Source: Pseudofabraea citricarpa (taxonomy: Eukaryota; Ascomycota; Leotiomycetes; Helotiales; Dermateaceae). Taken from it: a stretch of DNA of 64,000 bases. A program made the position numbers and the translations under genes. Positions 12,499 to 26,699 of the stretch are shown here, one piece after another. Numbering within the stretch: the stretch's first letter is position 1; each line of letters starts with the position of its first letter. Below the pieces are notes generated by a model. The model was not told the DNA's origin, made no database searches, and was given only the letters and a program-made list of their open reading frames with translations. The stretch spans positions 806,001-870,000 of the forward strand of contig JAPWGK010000012.1 of the NCBI GenBank assembly GCA_029641185.1, given 5' to 3'.

Positions 12499-12592
12499 AT
12501 CGTCGGTTCGCTTAGGTTTCCTCTGTCGTCACTACGTTCCTAGTCGGGGAAAGCAAGTGCGTTATAAAAGCAAGTACGTAACCGAATAATAT
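12499..12592 (+). repeat. Left terminal inverted repeat of the DNA transposon
   Basis: It is the reverse complement of 31170-31263, starting ATCGTCGG and ending AATAATAT. The few differences I can see between the two arms are all transitions (for example T for C at CCTC[T]GTCG, and A for G in GTTATAAAAGC). That pattern fits RIP acting on a once identical pair. Confidence 0.92.
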
Positions 12593-12829
12593 ACCCCTTA
12601 ATCGTAAGACTATCAAATTTGTATGCGAATCCTATCTAACAGTATCTTTTTGCTCTGCTTAAGAACTACAAATAATATAACTTCGACTTATAATTCTAGA
12701 AAGGAACGACTTAAGTAAGTATTATAATATAAACGCCTTAATCCTAATATTCAAATAACACGTGTTATAACCTAGTATAACCTCTAATATAACACCTTTA
12801 TAAGCGTATTTGAGAGATCTTAATATCCT

Positions 12830-14350
12830 ACTACTACTATTACCTATAAAGGCTATAATAGGATCCTTAATACTACTTAATATAAAGCTTTTATCTAATA
12901 TATTCGATCCTTACTTAAGCTAAGTATATAACTAACCTATTAGATAATATTTAATATAATTATAAAAGTGAAACGATAATATAATCCTAGTAAAAGGAAC
13001 CTAATATAATAATAGTTTTATAGTTAATAAAAGTAATAGAACCTTTATAAGATTAAAACTAAACCTATCTTAATAATTTGATATAATACTACTATAAAGA
13101 AGAATATATTCGAATAATTCTTAGGCTACTATAAGATATATATAAAGTTAGATATAAGAAGTATAAAACAGGTAATTAACTTTAATAAAATAAGATTCTA
13201 AGTAGGTTATATAAAAGGTTATAAGATTATTATTCTTATAAAGATTCTTAAGGTTAGTAAAGCTTATAGTATATATAAAATCCTTATTAATCTATTATAT
13301 AATACTACGCGATTAGCCCTAAGAATCACAAATCTATAATAATCTTCAAGTATATTAATATAATAGGAACCCCTCCTCTTCTTTTATATATTATAATTAT
13401 AAGAAAGTAGTTAATAAGCGATTAGTTTCTAGAAGGATTACTTATAAGAACGAATATTATAATATTAGAAAATAGCTTTATAATAAATTAAATTACTCTT
13501 AATTTCCTAAAGTATTATATTAAGTACTTAGATTCCTACCTTATAATATAATAAAAGATTATATTAATAAATAATTATAAGAGCTATCTTATACCTAAAT
13601 TTATCAAGTTAGTAAACCTAAATTATATTCGACCTTGCCTTTTCCTAGCTTATTATACCTATATTATATAACCTCTAGATATTAGTATATTTTAGTTATA
13701 TAAATACTAGTATAATACTATTATTCTTAATATCCTATTAGAGTTTAAGCTTAAATATTCCCTCTTATAATTCCTTTCTAATCTTACTAAGATTCGTACG
13801 AATACCTTTAAGAAGAATACGATTTATAATATATTTAAAACCTCTAGAATAATATTAATTAATATAAAAGCTTATATTAAGTAACTAAAATTATTTAGGG
13901 TACTAAAATCTAAACTATTATAATATATTAATATTAAGCTAATTTTACTAAAGCTACTATAAATATAATTATCCTTAATTACTAATCTTAATTATAGGCT
14001 TTAGGAATAAGCTTCTAAAGTATTAAATATAATATAAAGTAATCCGGCTCGTATAAAGGAATTTAAAGAGTTTATAAAGTAAGTAAGTATAATTTATATA
14101 AATATAATATTTATAAAGGTAAAGCTAAAGATTTATAGGAAAAGAAAGAAGAAGGAGCTCTAATATTATATTATTTCTTATAAACGTATAAAAGTATCTA
14201 GTAGGCGGATAAACCTCTTACTCGAACTCGTATAAGAATAACTAATAGTAAAAATAAAAGCTAAAGTTAAGGCTATTTAGAAGAAGGAAACTACTACTTA
14301 TATAAAGCTCTAGCAAATAAAGAGGGATTTGATAATATCCTAGGGAATAA
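12830..14350 (+). pseudogene. RIP-degraded pogo/Fot1-like DDE transposase
   Basis: Read on the plus strand and allowing for C-to-T and G-to-A changes, 13310-13960 matches the DDE_1 transposase pattern. A 'GTPPL' motif near 13370 is followed by a relic of the second catalytic Asp segment with GSHLTPEF-like residues near 13585-13610. Then come an 'HIRPLPFPAHYTH' relic and a 'QPLDIGVF' relic near 13625-13695. A basic C-terminal tail continues to about 14350. Stop codons occur every few residues, so no protein is made. The N-terminal DNA-binding part is too decayed to identify. Confidence 0.75.
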
Positions 14351-14407
14351 TTATATAAAAGAGTAAAAAATAATATTATACGAATCTTTATAATATAATA
14401 ATATAAG

Positions 14408-14411
14408 ATAC
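14408..14411. repeat. Left target-site duplication (ATAC) of the gypsy element
   Basis: ATAC directly before the first LTR matches ATAC at 30793-30796 directly after the last LTR. The preceding bases are G on the left and A (the last LTR base) on the right, so four bases is the best estimate. Confidence 0.75.
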
Positions 14412-14712
14412 TATAATAAGACGATAAATATTAGAGCGTATCCGAATCTATAGTACTATAAATGTAACTAGTAACTAATATAATATATATAACTATATAT
14501 AAGATATATTTAGTAATCGAATTAATAGTTATAAAAGTAAAAGGTAAAAGAAGTAATTAATTAACTATAGTAGTAAAATATAAATAATAGTATATAACTC
14601 CTAAAGCGCTTAAAGAGTACTTATAAAGCCCCTATATAATAGTACCTAAGGTAGTAATAACTTCTTATAAAAGTAAAGAAAATAATAAAATCAAGTATAT
14701 AACCCTATTATA
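14412..14712 (-). repeat. LTR copy 1 (outer left)
   Basis: A 301-bp LTR with inverted ends TATAATA...TATTATA, consistent with an ancestral TG...CA after RIP. Differences from the other two copies are transitions. It is next to the left ATAC duplication. Confidence 0.9.
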
Positions 14713-17295
14713 TTCGTCCCCTATATAATAGCTTTTCCTATAATACTATTAGGTATCTCTTATCTTTAATAGATTAAAGTTAGGGTATAAGATATATATT
14801 TCCTATAACTCTAAGCTATTATAATCCGCTCCTTTAATTATCTTCTAAAAGATAACCTTATAACTCTTAGATTACTTTTCTCTTATAATAAATAAACTCG
14901 TATTCCTCTAATAAATACTCCTAATAATTAGTTAAGTTATTCTTAGCTTAGATCTCTTATAGGAATTATTACTCTTAGTATAAAACTAAGCGTTTTAACT
15001 ATAGAAAATCCCTTAACTTAAGATATAAAGCTATAGTTCTCCTTTCTTTTTATTTAGATATATTATAAACTCTAATATTTATTATTCCTACCTTCTAAAG
15101 ATTAATTTAATATTATACTTTTTCTTTTAACTATAATTATAGTATCTATCTTCTATTATACGAAAAAAGAGTATTTTAGCTAAATCGTCTCTTACCTATA
15201 AATTCTTTCGCTTTCTTTATTCGAACTAAAATAAAATACCTTTATAACTCTAACTTTATAATACCCTACTAAGTCTTTATTATTCTCTTTTTTTAATCTC
15301 TAATATATCTACTTCTCCTCTTTTAGACCTAGTAAGTCCTTTTATAATCTTTATCTCTAGTTCTTAAATTATCTATTATTAACCTTATTATATAAGTTAG
15401 TAATACGTATTAATCTACCTTTATACTAATTATTTCTTATATTATAGCTTTAATCTAAGTATAAAACTCTTAATCTTATTCCTAAGAAACTAGCTATAGA
15501 TTATTTTAATATAATAAGTTTATCCTTCTTCCTCCTATTATCCTTTATAAGAGCTTAATAAAGGTTTATATAATTAATTATAAGCGCTTATACTAAATAT
15601 AAGGATTTATTATTATAATAAAAGATAATATATATACTAGTATCCCTTTATATAAGTTCTCTATTTTATCTTATTTTATAAAAGTTTTACTAGATTATCT
15701 TATAAAAGATAAATAATATTTTATTAAGGTATTTTATATACTAAGTAATTATAAGGATACTTGCTACTTTAAATAGGTATACGCCCTAAATTATTATATC
15801 TAGACCTAAGCTAACTCTTATATAAACTATCTTTATCCTAGAGGAAAAGATAGTTATAAATACTAATAAGTTAGTAAGCGTATATTTTAACTTAATTTTA
15901 ATACTCTTAGATTTTATTACCTTATATAATACTCTTAATAAGCTTAAGGATAAGCTTTATCTTATTAAATAATAAGCTATCTTTAAGCTAGTAATAAAGT
16001 ATTAGTATAAACTTTATATAAAGCTAGGCTTACTTAAATATCCTTTTACCTTTAATAATTTGGTTATCTCTAATAATCCTAAGAATACGTAACCTATAAA
16101 ATAAGAGGCTATTAGTAAAGTAGCCTAGTAATAAGCTAAGACTCTTATAGCTTTAGAGTATAATTACTTCTTATTTAATATACTTAATAATAAAGATAAA
16201 ATAATAGCTTTTATCTTTAAAGTTTTATATAATATACTTCTAAAAGAGAACTCGCTTTAAGTACTAAAGAATACGTGTTATAAATTAGGTCTACTTAATA
16301 GTACTTAAAATCTTTTACTAAAGTACTATAATTATCTAATTACTATTTATAAGTCTTATTATATTACTTTTATAAAACTTATATCTACTTTTATAAGTTC
16401 CCTAGCCTTATTATTTATTATCTAGCTACTAACTCTAGTCTTAGGAGAAAGTTCTAAGTTAAGAAGATAAGAAAGAGATTATACCTAATATCTTATTTAA
16501 CTTCTTAAATAAAAATAAGTTAAAGGTAAGAAAGTATCTTTATAATTACTTAAAGAAGATCTTAGCTTTATAAAAGAACCTTTATACTAAGAAGTAAGAA
16601 AAGGAGCTTTAGTTTATTAATTACCTTCTAGTAAGTTTATCCTTTTACTTAATAAGATTTTACTAAGTACTAACTAAGTATTTATAGAATTTAATATATA
16701 ATATAAAGAATTTATTTTATATTTATTAAAAGAAGAAGGTTACTACTAGTAATCTTAAGTTTATTTAGAAGAAACTTCTAAAGTTTATAAATATTATCTT
16801 AAAAGATTAGGTTTATAATTTAAAGTAATACTTAGACTTTATAATTAAGAAGACTACTCTAGTAACTCCTAAGTTAAAGGGTAATTAACTATTAAGTAAT
16901 ATAAGCTTTTTATCTGCTAGTACTTTAACTTCTAGTTATTAGACTTAATTATAAAGTTAAGCTTTAACCTAGCCTCTTACTTCTAATATTAAGATTATAT
17001 TACCTGTTACTTTAACTAGATTAAGAGGAGACTAATCTAATATTCTAGTTAAGAAGCGTAAGTAGTTATATTATTAGGTTAAGTTACGCCTATCTTTATA
17101 AGCTAAGAAGAAGGATAATAAGACTATAGCTTTAAAGGACCTAGTTATAGATCTAAAGGATAATATAAGTATTTCTAAGAATATTATTACTCCTTTAATT
17201 AATAAAGGTATTAACCCCTTTAATACTAGTAACTTTAATCGTATTAATAAAGCTATTAATTAATAGGCTAAGGATATAAGTATAAATATTAATAA

Positions 17296-17596
17296 TATAA
17301 TAGGACGATAAATATTAGGGCGTATTCGAATCTATAATACTATAAACGTAACTAGTAACTAATATAATATATATAACTATATATAAAGTATATTTAGTAA
17401 TCGAATTAATAGTTATAAAGGTAGAAGGTAAAAGAAGTAGTTAATTAACTATAGTAATAAAGTATAAATAATTATATATAACTCCTAGAGCGCTTAAAGA
17501 GTACTTATAAAGCCCTTATATAATAGTACCTAAGATAATAATAACTTCTTATAAAAGTAAAGAAAGTAATAAAATCGAGTATATAACTCTATTATA
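17296..17596 (-). repeat. LTR copy 2 (3' LTR of the full gypsy copy)
   Basis: A 301-bp LTR in the middle of the complex. It joins the duplicated 2,884-bp unit to the full-length copy and has no target duplication of its own. Confidence 0.9.
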
Positions 17597-20500
17597 TTTA
17601 TCCCTTATATAATAGCCTTTCCTATAATACTATTAGGTATCTCTTATCTTTAATAGATTAAAGTTAGGATATAGGATATATATCTCTTATAACTCTAGGT
17701 TATTATAATTCGCTCCTTTAATTATCTCTTAAAAGATAATCTTATAACTCTTAGATTATTTTTCTCTTATAATAAATAAACTCGTATTCCTCTAATAAAT
17801 ACTCCTAATAACCGGTTAAGTTATTCTTAGCTCGGATCTCTTATAGGAATTATTACTCTTAATATAAAACTAAGCGTTTTAACTATAGAAAATCCCTTAA
17901 CTTAAGGTATAAAGTTATAGTTCTCTTTTCTCTTCGTTTAGATATATTATAAACTCTAATATTTGTTATTCCTATCTTCTAAAGATTAATTTAATATTAT
18001 ACTCTTCTTTTTAATTATAGTTATAATACGTATCTTCTATTATATAAAAAAAGAGTACTCTAGCCGAATTATCTCCTACTTATAAATTCCTTCGCTTCCT
18101 TTATTCGAACTAAAATAAAATACCTCTATAACTTTAACTTTATAATACCCTATTAAGTCTCTATTATTCTCTTCTTTCGATTTCTAATATATTTACTTCT
18201 CCTCTTTTAGACCTAATAAGTCCTTTTATAATCTTTATTTCTAGTTCTTAAATTATCTATTATTAACCTTATTATATAAGTTAATAACACGTATTAATCT
18301 ACTTTTATATTAACTATTTCTTATATTATAGCCTTAATCTAAGTACGAAACTTCTAATCTTATTCCTAAGAAACTAGCTATAAATTATTTTAATATAATA
18401 AGTTTATCCTTCTTTCTTCTATTATCCTTTATAAGAGCTTAATAAAGGTTCGTATAATTAACTATAAGCGCTTATACTAAATATAAGGACCTATTACTAT
18501 AGTAAAAGATAATATATATACTAGTATCCCTTTATATAAGTTCTTTACTTTATCTTACTTTATAAAAGTTTTATTAGATTATCCTATAAAAGATAAGTAG
18601 TATTTTATTAAGATATTTTATACGCTAAGTAACTATAAGAATACTTATCGCTTTAAATAGGTATACGCCCTAAATTATTATATCTAGGCCTAAGCTAACT
18701 CTTATATAAATTATCTTTATTCTAAAGGAGAAAATAGTTATAAATACTAATAAGTTAGTAAATATATACTTTAACTTAGTTCTAATACCCTTAGATTTTA
18801 TTACCTTATATAATACTCTTAATAAGCTTAAGGATAAGCTTTATCTTACTAAATAATAAGCTATCTTTAAGCTAGTAGTAGAGTATTAGTATAAACTTTA
18901 TATAAAGCTAAGCTTACTTAAATATCCTTTTACTTTTAATAATTCGGTTATCTCTAATAATCCTAAGGATACGTAACCTATAGAATAAGAGGCTATTAGT
19001 AAAATAGCCTAGTAATAAGCTAAGACTCTTATAGCCCTAGAGTATAATTACTTCTTATTTAATATACTTAATAATAAAGATAAAATAATAGCTTTTATCT
19101 TTAAAATTTTATATAATATACTTCTAAAAGAGAACTTACTTTAGGTACTAAAGGATATATATTATAAATTAGGTCTACCTAATAGTACTTAAAATCCTTT
19201 GCTAGAGTATTATAATTATCTAATTATTATTTATAAGTCTTATTATATTACTTTTATAAAACTTATACTTACTTTTATAAGTTCCCTAGCCTTATTATTT
19301 ATTATCCGGCTACTAACTTTAGCCTTAAGAGGAAGTTCTAAGTTAAAAAGGTAAGAAAGAGATTATACCTAATATCTTATTTAACTTCTTAAATAAGAAT
19401 AAGTTAAAGGTAAGAAAATACCTTTATAACTACTTAAAGAAAATCTTAGCTTTATAAAAGAGCCTTTATATTAAGAAGTAAGAAAAAAAGCTCTAGTTTA
19501 TTAACTATCCTCTAGTAAGTTTATCCTTCTACTTAATAAGATCTTACTAAGTATTAACTAAGTATTTATAGAACTTAATATATAATATAAAAAACTTATT
19601 TTATATTTATTAAAAGAAAAAGGTTACTACTAGCGATCTTAAGTTTATTTAAAAAAAGCTTCTAAAGTTTATAGATATTATCTTAGAAGATCGAGTTTAT
19701 AATTTAGAGTAATACTTAAACTCTATAATTAAGAAGACTACTCTAGTAACTCTTAAGTTAAAGGATAATTAACTATTAAGTAATATAAGCTTTCCGTCTA
19801 CTAGTACTCTAACTTCTAATTACTAGACTCGATTATAAAGTCGAGCTTTAATCTAGCCTCTTACTTCTAATACTAGGATTATATTACCTGTTACTTTAAT
19901 TAGATTAGAAGGAGACTAGTCTAATATTCTAGTTAAGAAGTATAAGTAGCTATATTATTAGGTTAAGTTACGCTTATCTTTCTAGGCTAAGAAGAAGGAT
20001 AATAAGACTATAGCTTTAAAAGACCTAGTTATAGATTTAAAGGATAATATAAGTACTTCTAAGAATATTATTACTCCTTTAGTTAATAAAGGTATTAACC
20101 CTTTTAATACTAGTAACTTTAATTATATTAATAAAGCTATTAATTAATAGACTAAGGATATAAGTATAAATATTAATAGTAATTCCTATAATAAAGACGA
20201 TAACTAGAAAGAAGAAAAAGAAGAAGAATCTCTTTTTATTTCCTCGTCTTATAAAGTATACTCTTAGTAAGAGATCCTTATATACCTAAAGAGTACTCTA
20301 AAGCGTTCTTTTAGTCCTAATAATAACTAGATCTCTTTACCTTCGAAGCGATTATATTATAATACTTCTAATATTACTTTTACTTTTTTATTATCTTCTA
20401 GAGAGCTAAAAGCTTCTATAGAACCGTTCTTATATTCTCTTTATATTAAGAGAGCCTTTTTTACACCTATTATACTACTTAATTATTCTTATCCCTTAAG

Positions 20501-21480
20501 TAATAGATATTATTCCTATATTATTAGTTTTAATTACTTAAAGTATTATATTCGCGTAAGTAATTTATTCCTAACTTATATAGCCTTAGCTAATATTATC
20601 CTAGCTTAAGTATCTTAATAAGCTAGATATTTTTATTCTTAAGATTCGAAATAAGATATTCGTATTATATTACTTTTACGATACTAAGAATAAAAAAAAT
20701 AAAATAACTAAGGGACTAGATAAGTACTTAAGCGACCTTTAGATTTTAGTTAATACTACGTACGATTTAAAATAGACTACGCTAGTAATTTATAATCGCT
20801 TTTATAAGAAGAATCTTCTATTATTTCTTAAGGGTTACTTAAAGCTTTATAAAACTTATAAAGAGTATAATAAGGCTCTAGAGGTCCTTAAGAAGACTAA
20901 TCGTATAGAGAAGAAGCTTATTACTAATACTTCTACTACTATTATCCTTATATCTGTCTCTACTATTACCTCTACTAAACCTAATAATAGTAGTAGTTAA
21001 GATAAATTAATTTACCTTTATAATAACTTTAATAAGTTTAAGAAGTCTACTAAGGAGACTTTACGTACGATCTAGGAGTCCTAGTAAGAAATCCTTTCGT
21101 ATTTTACTCTTATAAAGTTTTTACTTAAGCGTTTATAATAATAGATTATTTCTAGGTTTAGAGTTCTTATTTTTCGATACCTAGTCTTATATATAACTAT
21201 ATATTTAGATAAATAGATAGATTTATACTTATAGAATTAAAGTATTATTCTACTTAATAATTTATAATATTCGTATCTTATATTTATATAAATTCTATTT
21301 AAAACTATTTAAAGAATTACTTAGGTAAACTTATTAATAATACCTAGAGTACTTAATATATACTTAGTAAGAACTCCTAGAGTCTTACTATAGCTTTTAA
21401 TCCCTAAAGGACTTTTTAGGATTTAAGGACTCTTTTCTCTTTCCTCCTATATATTAGTCGTCCTCTAACTATAGAAAAAA
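17597..21480. other. Extra segment between integrase and 3' LTR of the gypsy element
   Basis: Nearly 4 kb between the integrase relic and the 3' LTR, not expected in a standard gypsy element. On the plus strand, antisense to pol, long stretches read as protein with few stops once RIP changes are allowed for. An example is the lysine- and aspartate-rich run AKKKDNKTIALKDLVIDLKD near 19985-20040 and its twin near 17105-17160. A Ser/Pro-rich, charged region continues to about 20460. I recognise no family. It could be captured host sequence, an accessory antisense ORF, or another inserted element. Confidence 0.5.
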
Positions 21481-22199
21481 AATTTAAATAAAGAAATAAT
21501 ACTTAAATTAAGAAAATAAAATCAAACTTAAACAAATAATATATAAAAATAATAATAATAATATAAAAGGAAATTCGTTAGTAAAATATTAAATAGAAGG
21601 AGCTATTAAAAGATATTTAAACCTTAAACCGAATATAATTCTTCCTTTAAAATACTAGGTATTAAAATACTATAAATTAGGCTATAGATAAAGAAGGTAC
21701 CCTAGAGAGAAGCGTCTTACTCTTAATCTTTTACGTGTTACTATTAGTATATTATAACTAATTTCTTACCTTATTACTACTATTAACTTCTTTTTATATA
21801 GAATTAATTCTTATTATTTGTTAAGTTCTTATTATCTAAAAATCTCTTTTATATAAGTAGCTTATATAGTTGCTTAGGATCGTATAATAGAAGCTCCTTC
21901 TAGTACTTCTTCTTTAGTACCTTTAATAATTATATTAATCTTATTATTATTAGCTTCCTCTAAAGAGGTTTCCTATATATTATCTTACTAACCTGTTCTA
22001 GCTAGTACTTAGGAAGTTAGCCTAGGATTATTAGGCTACTCTTATAGCTACGTAAGTACTTTTAAAGGACTAGGTAAGTTACTAGTAAGCTTTATCTTAA
22101 GGCTTAGTAAAGGCTTATTAGGGTCTCTAAGGTCTAGACGTATTAGTACTCTAATAATAGCCTCGTCTTTAGAAGGCTTAATATTATTAGTAGGAATAT

Positions 22200-25100
22200 A
22201 AATATCTTCTCTTTAAATAAATTTCTTTAATTTATATCTTATATAAGTACTACGAAAGAGAGTTATATCTATTTTACTAAGCTAATAGGTACCCTTCTTA
22301 CTATTAGCCTTTAAAATTATATATAGGCTTCTTTATCTAAAATCAAGCGCTTATTATTTTAATATATTAGCTTCTTATATAATATCAAATATAAGAATAA
22401 TATCCCTTTTAAGAAGTAATTCTTTTTATAAGATATAGCTATAATTAATAGTTTCTTTCGATTCTTAGTATTTATACTACTTTATTAGTAGGACCTCTAG
22501 TATATATTTATTATAGATTTTAAGTTACTTAACACGTAAAATAATTAAAGACTTTCTATCTATCTTCTTAATTAGGTTTTACCTTAGATACTATTATATT
22601 AGGTACTTGCTTTTAATAATAAGTATAATCTTAAAGCTAAATTACAAATAGAATATAGTAAGCCTTATAGGAGCCCTTACTATAGTATTATCTACAAAGT
22701 AGACCTTCTTAATATACCTTAGCTAGTTCTTAAATATCCTATTTATAATCTTAAAGAGGGCTACCTTTATATTAAAGTAGCTTCTTTCGATTAAGCCTTA
22801 AGTATAAGGATTATAAGTACTTACTTATACCTTAATAAACTCGAGCTTAGATATAAGATTATTAAGGCTTCCCTAGTTCTTAGGCCCTCTATTAATAATA
22901 AAGATCTTAAATATATTATAGATATAAAGAATATCCTCTTTAACAAAAGTAATAATATAAGTAAAATCTACCTTAGAGATAATACGTCTTATAGTTATAT
23001 CTAATACCTCCTTATACGTATTAATAATAAAAGACTTCCTTATACTTAATAGGAGATTAATAATATTTAGATATTATTTGTAGTATATATATAATACTCT
23101 AGTTATATAAATTACCTTATAAGTAATATTATATAACCTAAATTAATACTAGGAATATAATATTATATATACCTTTACTTACTTATAATATCCCTCCTAG
23201 AAGTAATACTCTATTACCTTCGTATATATTACCTCTTATCCCTTATATATCTCTCTATTATATAAGTCCTTAATAATACCTGCTCGTTCTTTTAAATTAT
23301 TAATAATATATTATTTATATCTACTCCTAGTAGGTCTCTACTATAATATACTTTAATATACTTGGAATCTTATAATATACTATTAAAATACTAATTATTC
23401 TTCGTCTCTAATACTAGCTAGTCTCTTAAGAGTTATAAGAAATACTATAATTTATTTTAACTTAAGGCTTTACTTACCCTAGAGGATAATACTTGTTTTA
23501 GTATTCGAGCGGGTATAAGATCTTAAAATAGATATTATTTAAAGAGAGCTAAGTTAGAAGGTAATATAATTATTAATCTCTTCTTCTTACTTTTTATCTT
23601 TAAGTTCCTCTTTTATAATAGGATAATAAGATAATACGTCTATAACTTTATTCTTTTTACTAGGTATATATACGACCTTAAAGTTAAATAGCCGAATCTA
23701 GATAATCTATCTTATTAATAATATATTAGGTATATCTAAAGTAGTACTATTAAGCTAAATAACAAGTATATTAGTATCTATCTTAAGAGTAAAATATACT
23801 CTAATAATATACTCTTTTACTTTCTTAAGTATCTTAAGAATATTTTTATACTTACGTTTAGTAGTATTATAGTTATACTTAGCTAGATTCTACGTCTCTA
23901 ACTTATATCTGCTTAGATACCTCTTCCTATTTTTATTATCCTAAGAGAGTATACCTCCCTAGCTATCTAGACTTATATTAATAGTAATATAAATTATTCT
24001 TACTCTAAGCTTATAGTTAATTATAATAAGATAAGAAGCTTTTACTAATACCTTAATAAGCTCTAGTTTAGCCCTCTAGTACCTCTTATTCTACTTAAAT
24101 ATTATATTCTTCTTTAATAAATTATATAATAGCTTTATAATAAGCGTAAAAGTTTCGACCTAGATATAATAGTATATATAAATCCCTAAGAAGATACGAA
24201 CCTCTTTTATATTAGTTAGATCTAGCTAATTAACTAGCTTTATAATCTTTATATTAATAGGCGATTTACTCTTAGGCTTATAAACGAATCTAATAACTTT
24301 AATACTCTTTATATAGAACTTAGACTTAGGACTAATAGTTAAATCTACCCTCTTAAGCTTAAGTAATATCTTACTAAGGTTCTATATATATTCTATTATA
24401 AATTATTAAACTCTTAGAAAAACTTTTTTATTATTATATTATAAATAAGATCCTTTAATACTAATATTATTAAGAAATAGTTTAGTAATATAAGGATTTA
24501 AAGAAAAAAGTACTTTAGATATAATATATACGAACTAAGCTACTAAATTTATTATACCTTATATAAGAGTAATAGCTCTTAATAATCTAATATTATCTAT
24601 AAAGAAAGCAGTTAAGTTTTTACTTTACTTAGCTAATAGAATCTAGTTATAGTTAGAGAATAAATTAATTAGACTAATAATCTAAAGGTATATAAACTCT
24701 TTTATAAAAGAATCTACTAATAAAAGAAGGTTAGTATCTCTAATTATTATTATATTATACTTTATAGCTATACCTATAAGTTTATACTTATTTAGTTTTT
24801 CTTTTATAACTAGAAACTATAGGTTTTTATACGACTTATAATAGCTTTCTAGTATATTATTAGTAATACGCTCGCTTATTATCTTATATATAATCTTATA
24901 GAGTCTCTTAGTAATTAGAAAGTTTTATACCTATTATATTTTATATAATATTATCCTAATTTCTTATAGCTTAGTAACCTCTAGTTTTATAAGTTCTTTC
25001 TCTAACTAGTCGAACGAGAACGCCTCTTCTCTATTATAGAATATCTCTTAGAATACCTCTTTTTCTTTTAAGATTAATATATTACCTATAAATAAGCCTT

Positions 25101-26000
25101 ATATTCTTTCTAGTATAAGTCTTTAGCCCTTTAGAAACTCTATATATTAAGACTTAAACTAGTTATTATAAGGACCTAGAATAACTAGTAGTTTTTCTAT
25201 TAACTTAATAACTTCCTCCTAGTTATTAAGATTAGATAGCTTAACTCTTATATCTTCTCTAAGATTTATAAGTCTTATCTTTTAGGCCTTTTACTTATAA
25301 AGAGTTAAGACTTCCCTTTCGTGTCTTATCTTAAAGGGAGGGAGTATTATACCTTTATAAAGTACTTATAACCTTAATAGCCTTTTAAGACTAATAATAT
25401 ATAAACTACTTTTTAGGAAAAAAAGACTTTATAAAATTACTCTTATTATCCTTTTACTCTTAGGTACCTTAGGCTTACTTTCTAGTATTAAAGTCTCTAA
25501 GAGAACTAATAGAATACTTAGTAAGCTTCTAGTAAGTACTTATTAAGCTCTCTTAAGTCTTAGAGCTTTAACTAAGAAGGCTTTCTTAAGCTTATAATCT
25601 AGCTTAAGTATTCCTTAAATCTTCTTATACTTCTCTTATCTTAATAATAAATATAATAAAATATTAGCTTTCTTATTTATATTTATATCTATAGGTATAT
25701 TATAACCTTTTACTATTTTCCTTATATTAGGCTTATCTTTCTTCTCCTTTAGTAAGGTTCCTTATATATATTTAAAAGGTTTATCTACGTATCTTCTAAC
25801 TTATTCCTCTTATAATAGATTAGTACCTAGTTTTCTAAGTTACTCTTAAAGTTTAAGTTATTCTCTAGATCTTATTATTATATTACTTAAGTCTTAAACT
25901 TATAAGTAATAATATAAAGATATAAAAGCTTAATCCTACTAATATTATTATTAGCTATAATCTATATCTTATAATCCTTTTTTAAGCTTTATTCTAAGCT
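22200..26000 (-). pseudogene. RIP-degraded gypsy pol (protease, RT, RNase H, integrase)
   Basis: On the minus strand the reverse transcriptase motif FLDDI followed by SIKGS lies near 24477-24451, with the downstream 'thumb' segment (KSKFYIKSIKVIRFI) near 24330-24270. RNase H lies about 23960-23620, recognisable by KLETWNLAKYNYNTTKRK-like residues and the terminal YIPSKKNKVIDVLSYY-like end, which mirrors the family's 'VPG.KN..ADALSR'. The integrase should follow toward 22200 but I could not place its zinc or catalytic residues securely. Frequent stops make it a pseudogene. Confidence 0.8.
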
Positions 26001-26699
26001 CGCTTTTATCTTATATATAAATAGCTACCTAAGTACTAAGCTATAGCCTAATTATTATATTATATAGATATATAAGATTACTTATATACTACTAATATCT
26101 AGCTATATATTATTATAAACCCTAAGGATTACTTAAGACGTCCTCTTATAATTAATAGCTATAAGATTCTTCTTTTCCCTAATACTAAGGCTAGCTTTTC
26201 TCTAGATATTATAGGTTATAATATTAATCTTAGTACTTATATCTATTATACCTGTTACTTATATTAACTTCTAATTATTATAGCTATAAATAATAACTAG
26301 TAAGTATAAGCTATTAATATAATATAATAGAATATTAACTCTAGTAGTTATATTTTATATAAGGAAGCTTATACTTATATAAAGTCTTAGCTCCCTAACC
26401 TTTAGTATATTAATTTAAATTATATTACTTAGAAGTTAGTAGTAGCTAATTCCTATAGCTTAAGCTAGGTTTATTTAATTAAAGATAGAAGCTTATTTAT
26501 ACGTAAGTATAATCGTCTAATTTATAATTATATATTATACTTTAAGTATCTTAGCTTATAAGATATAAGACTTATATTTCTTCTTCTTCTTAGCTTTAGT
26601 AGCCTCTAAGGTCTTATTATTATCTAGGCCTAGTTATATTAAGTCCTTAATAAGGGTTCCCTAAGTACTTAGGAGCTCCCTATTATATCTAGATATCTT

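Larger units (their letters stand above)
14412..20179. repeat. Exact-length 2,884-bp tandem duplication (LTR plus adjacent internal sequence)
   Basis: Unit 1 is 14412-17295 and unit 2 is 17296-20179. Each is a 301-bp LTR plus 2,583 bp of internal sequence. The offset is 2,884 bp at every place I checked: LTR starts, LTR ends, the TTAGGAGAAAGTTCTAAG-like anchor (16441 and 19325) and the far end. No indels were noticed; differences are transitions. Confidence 0.9.
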
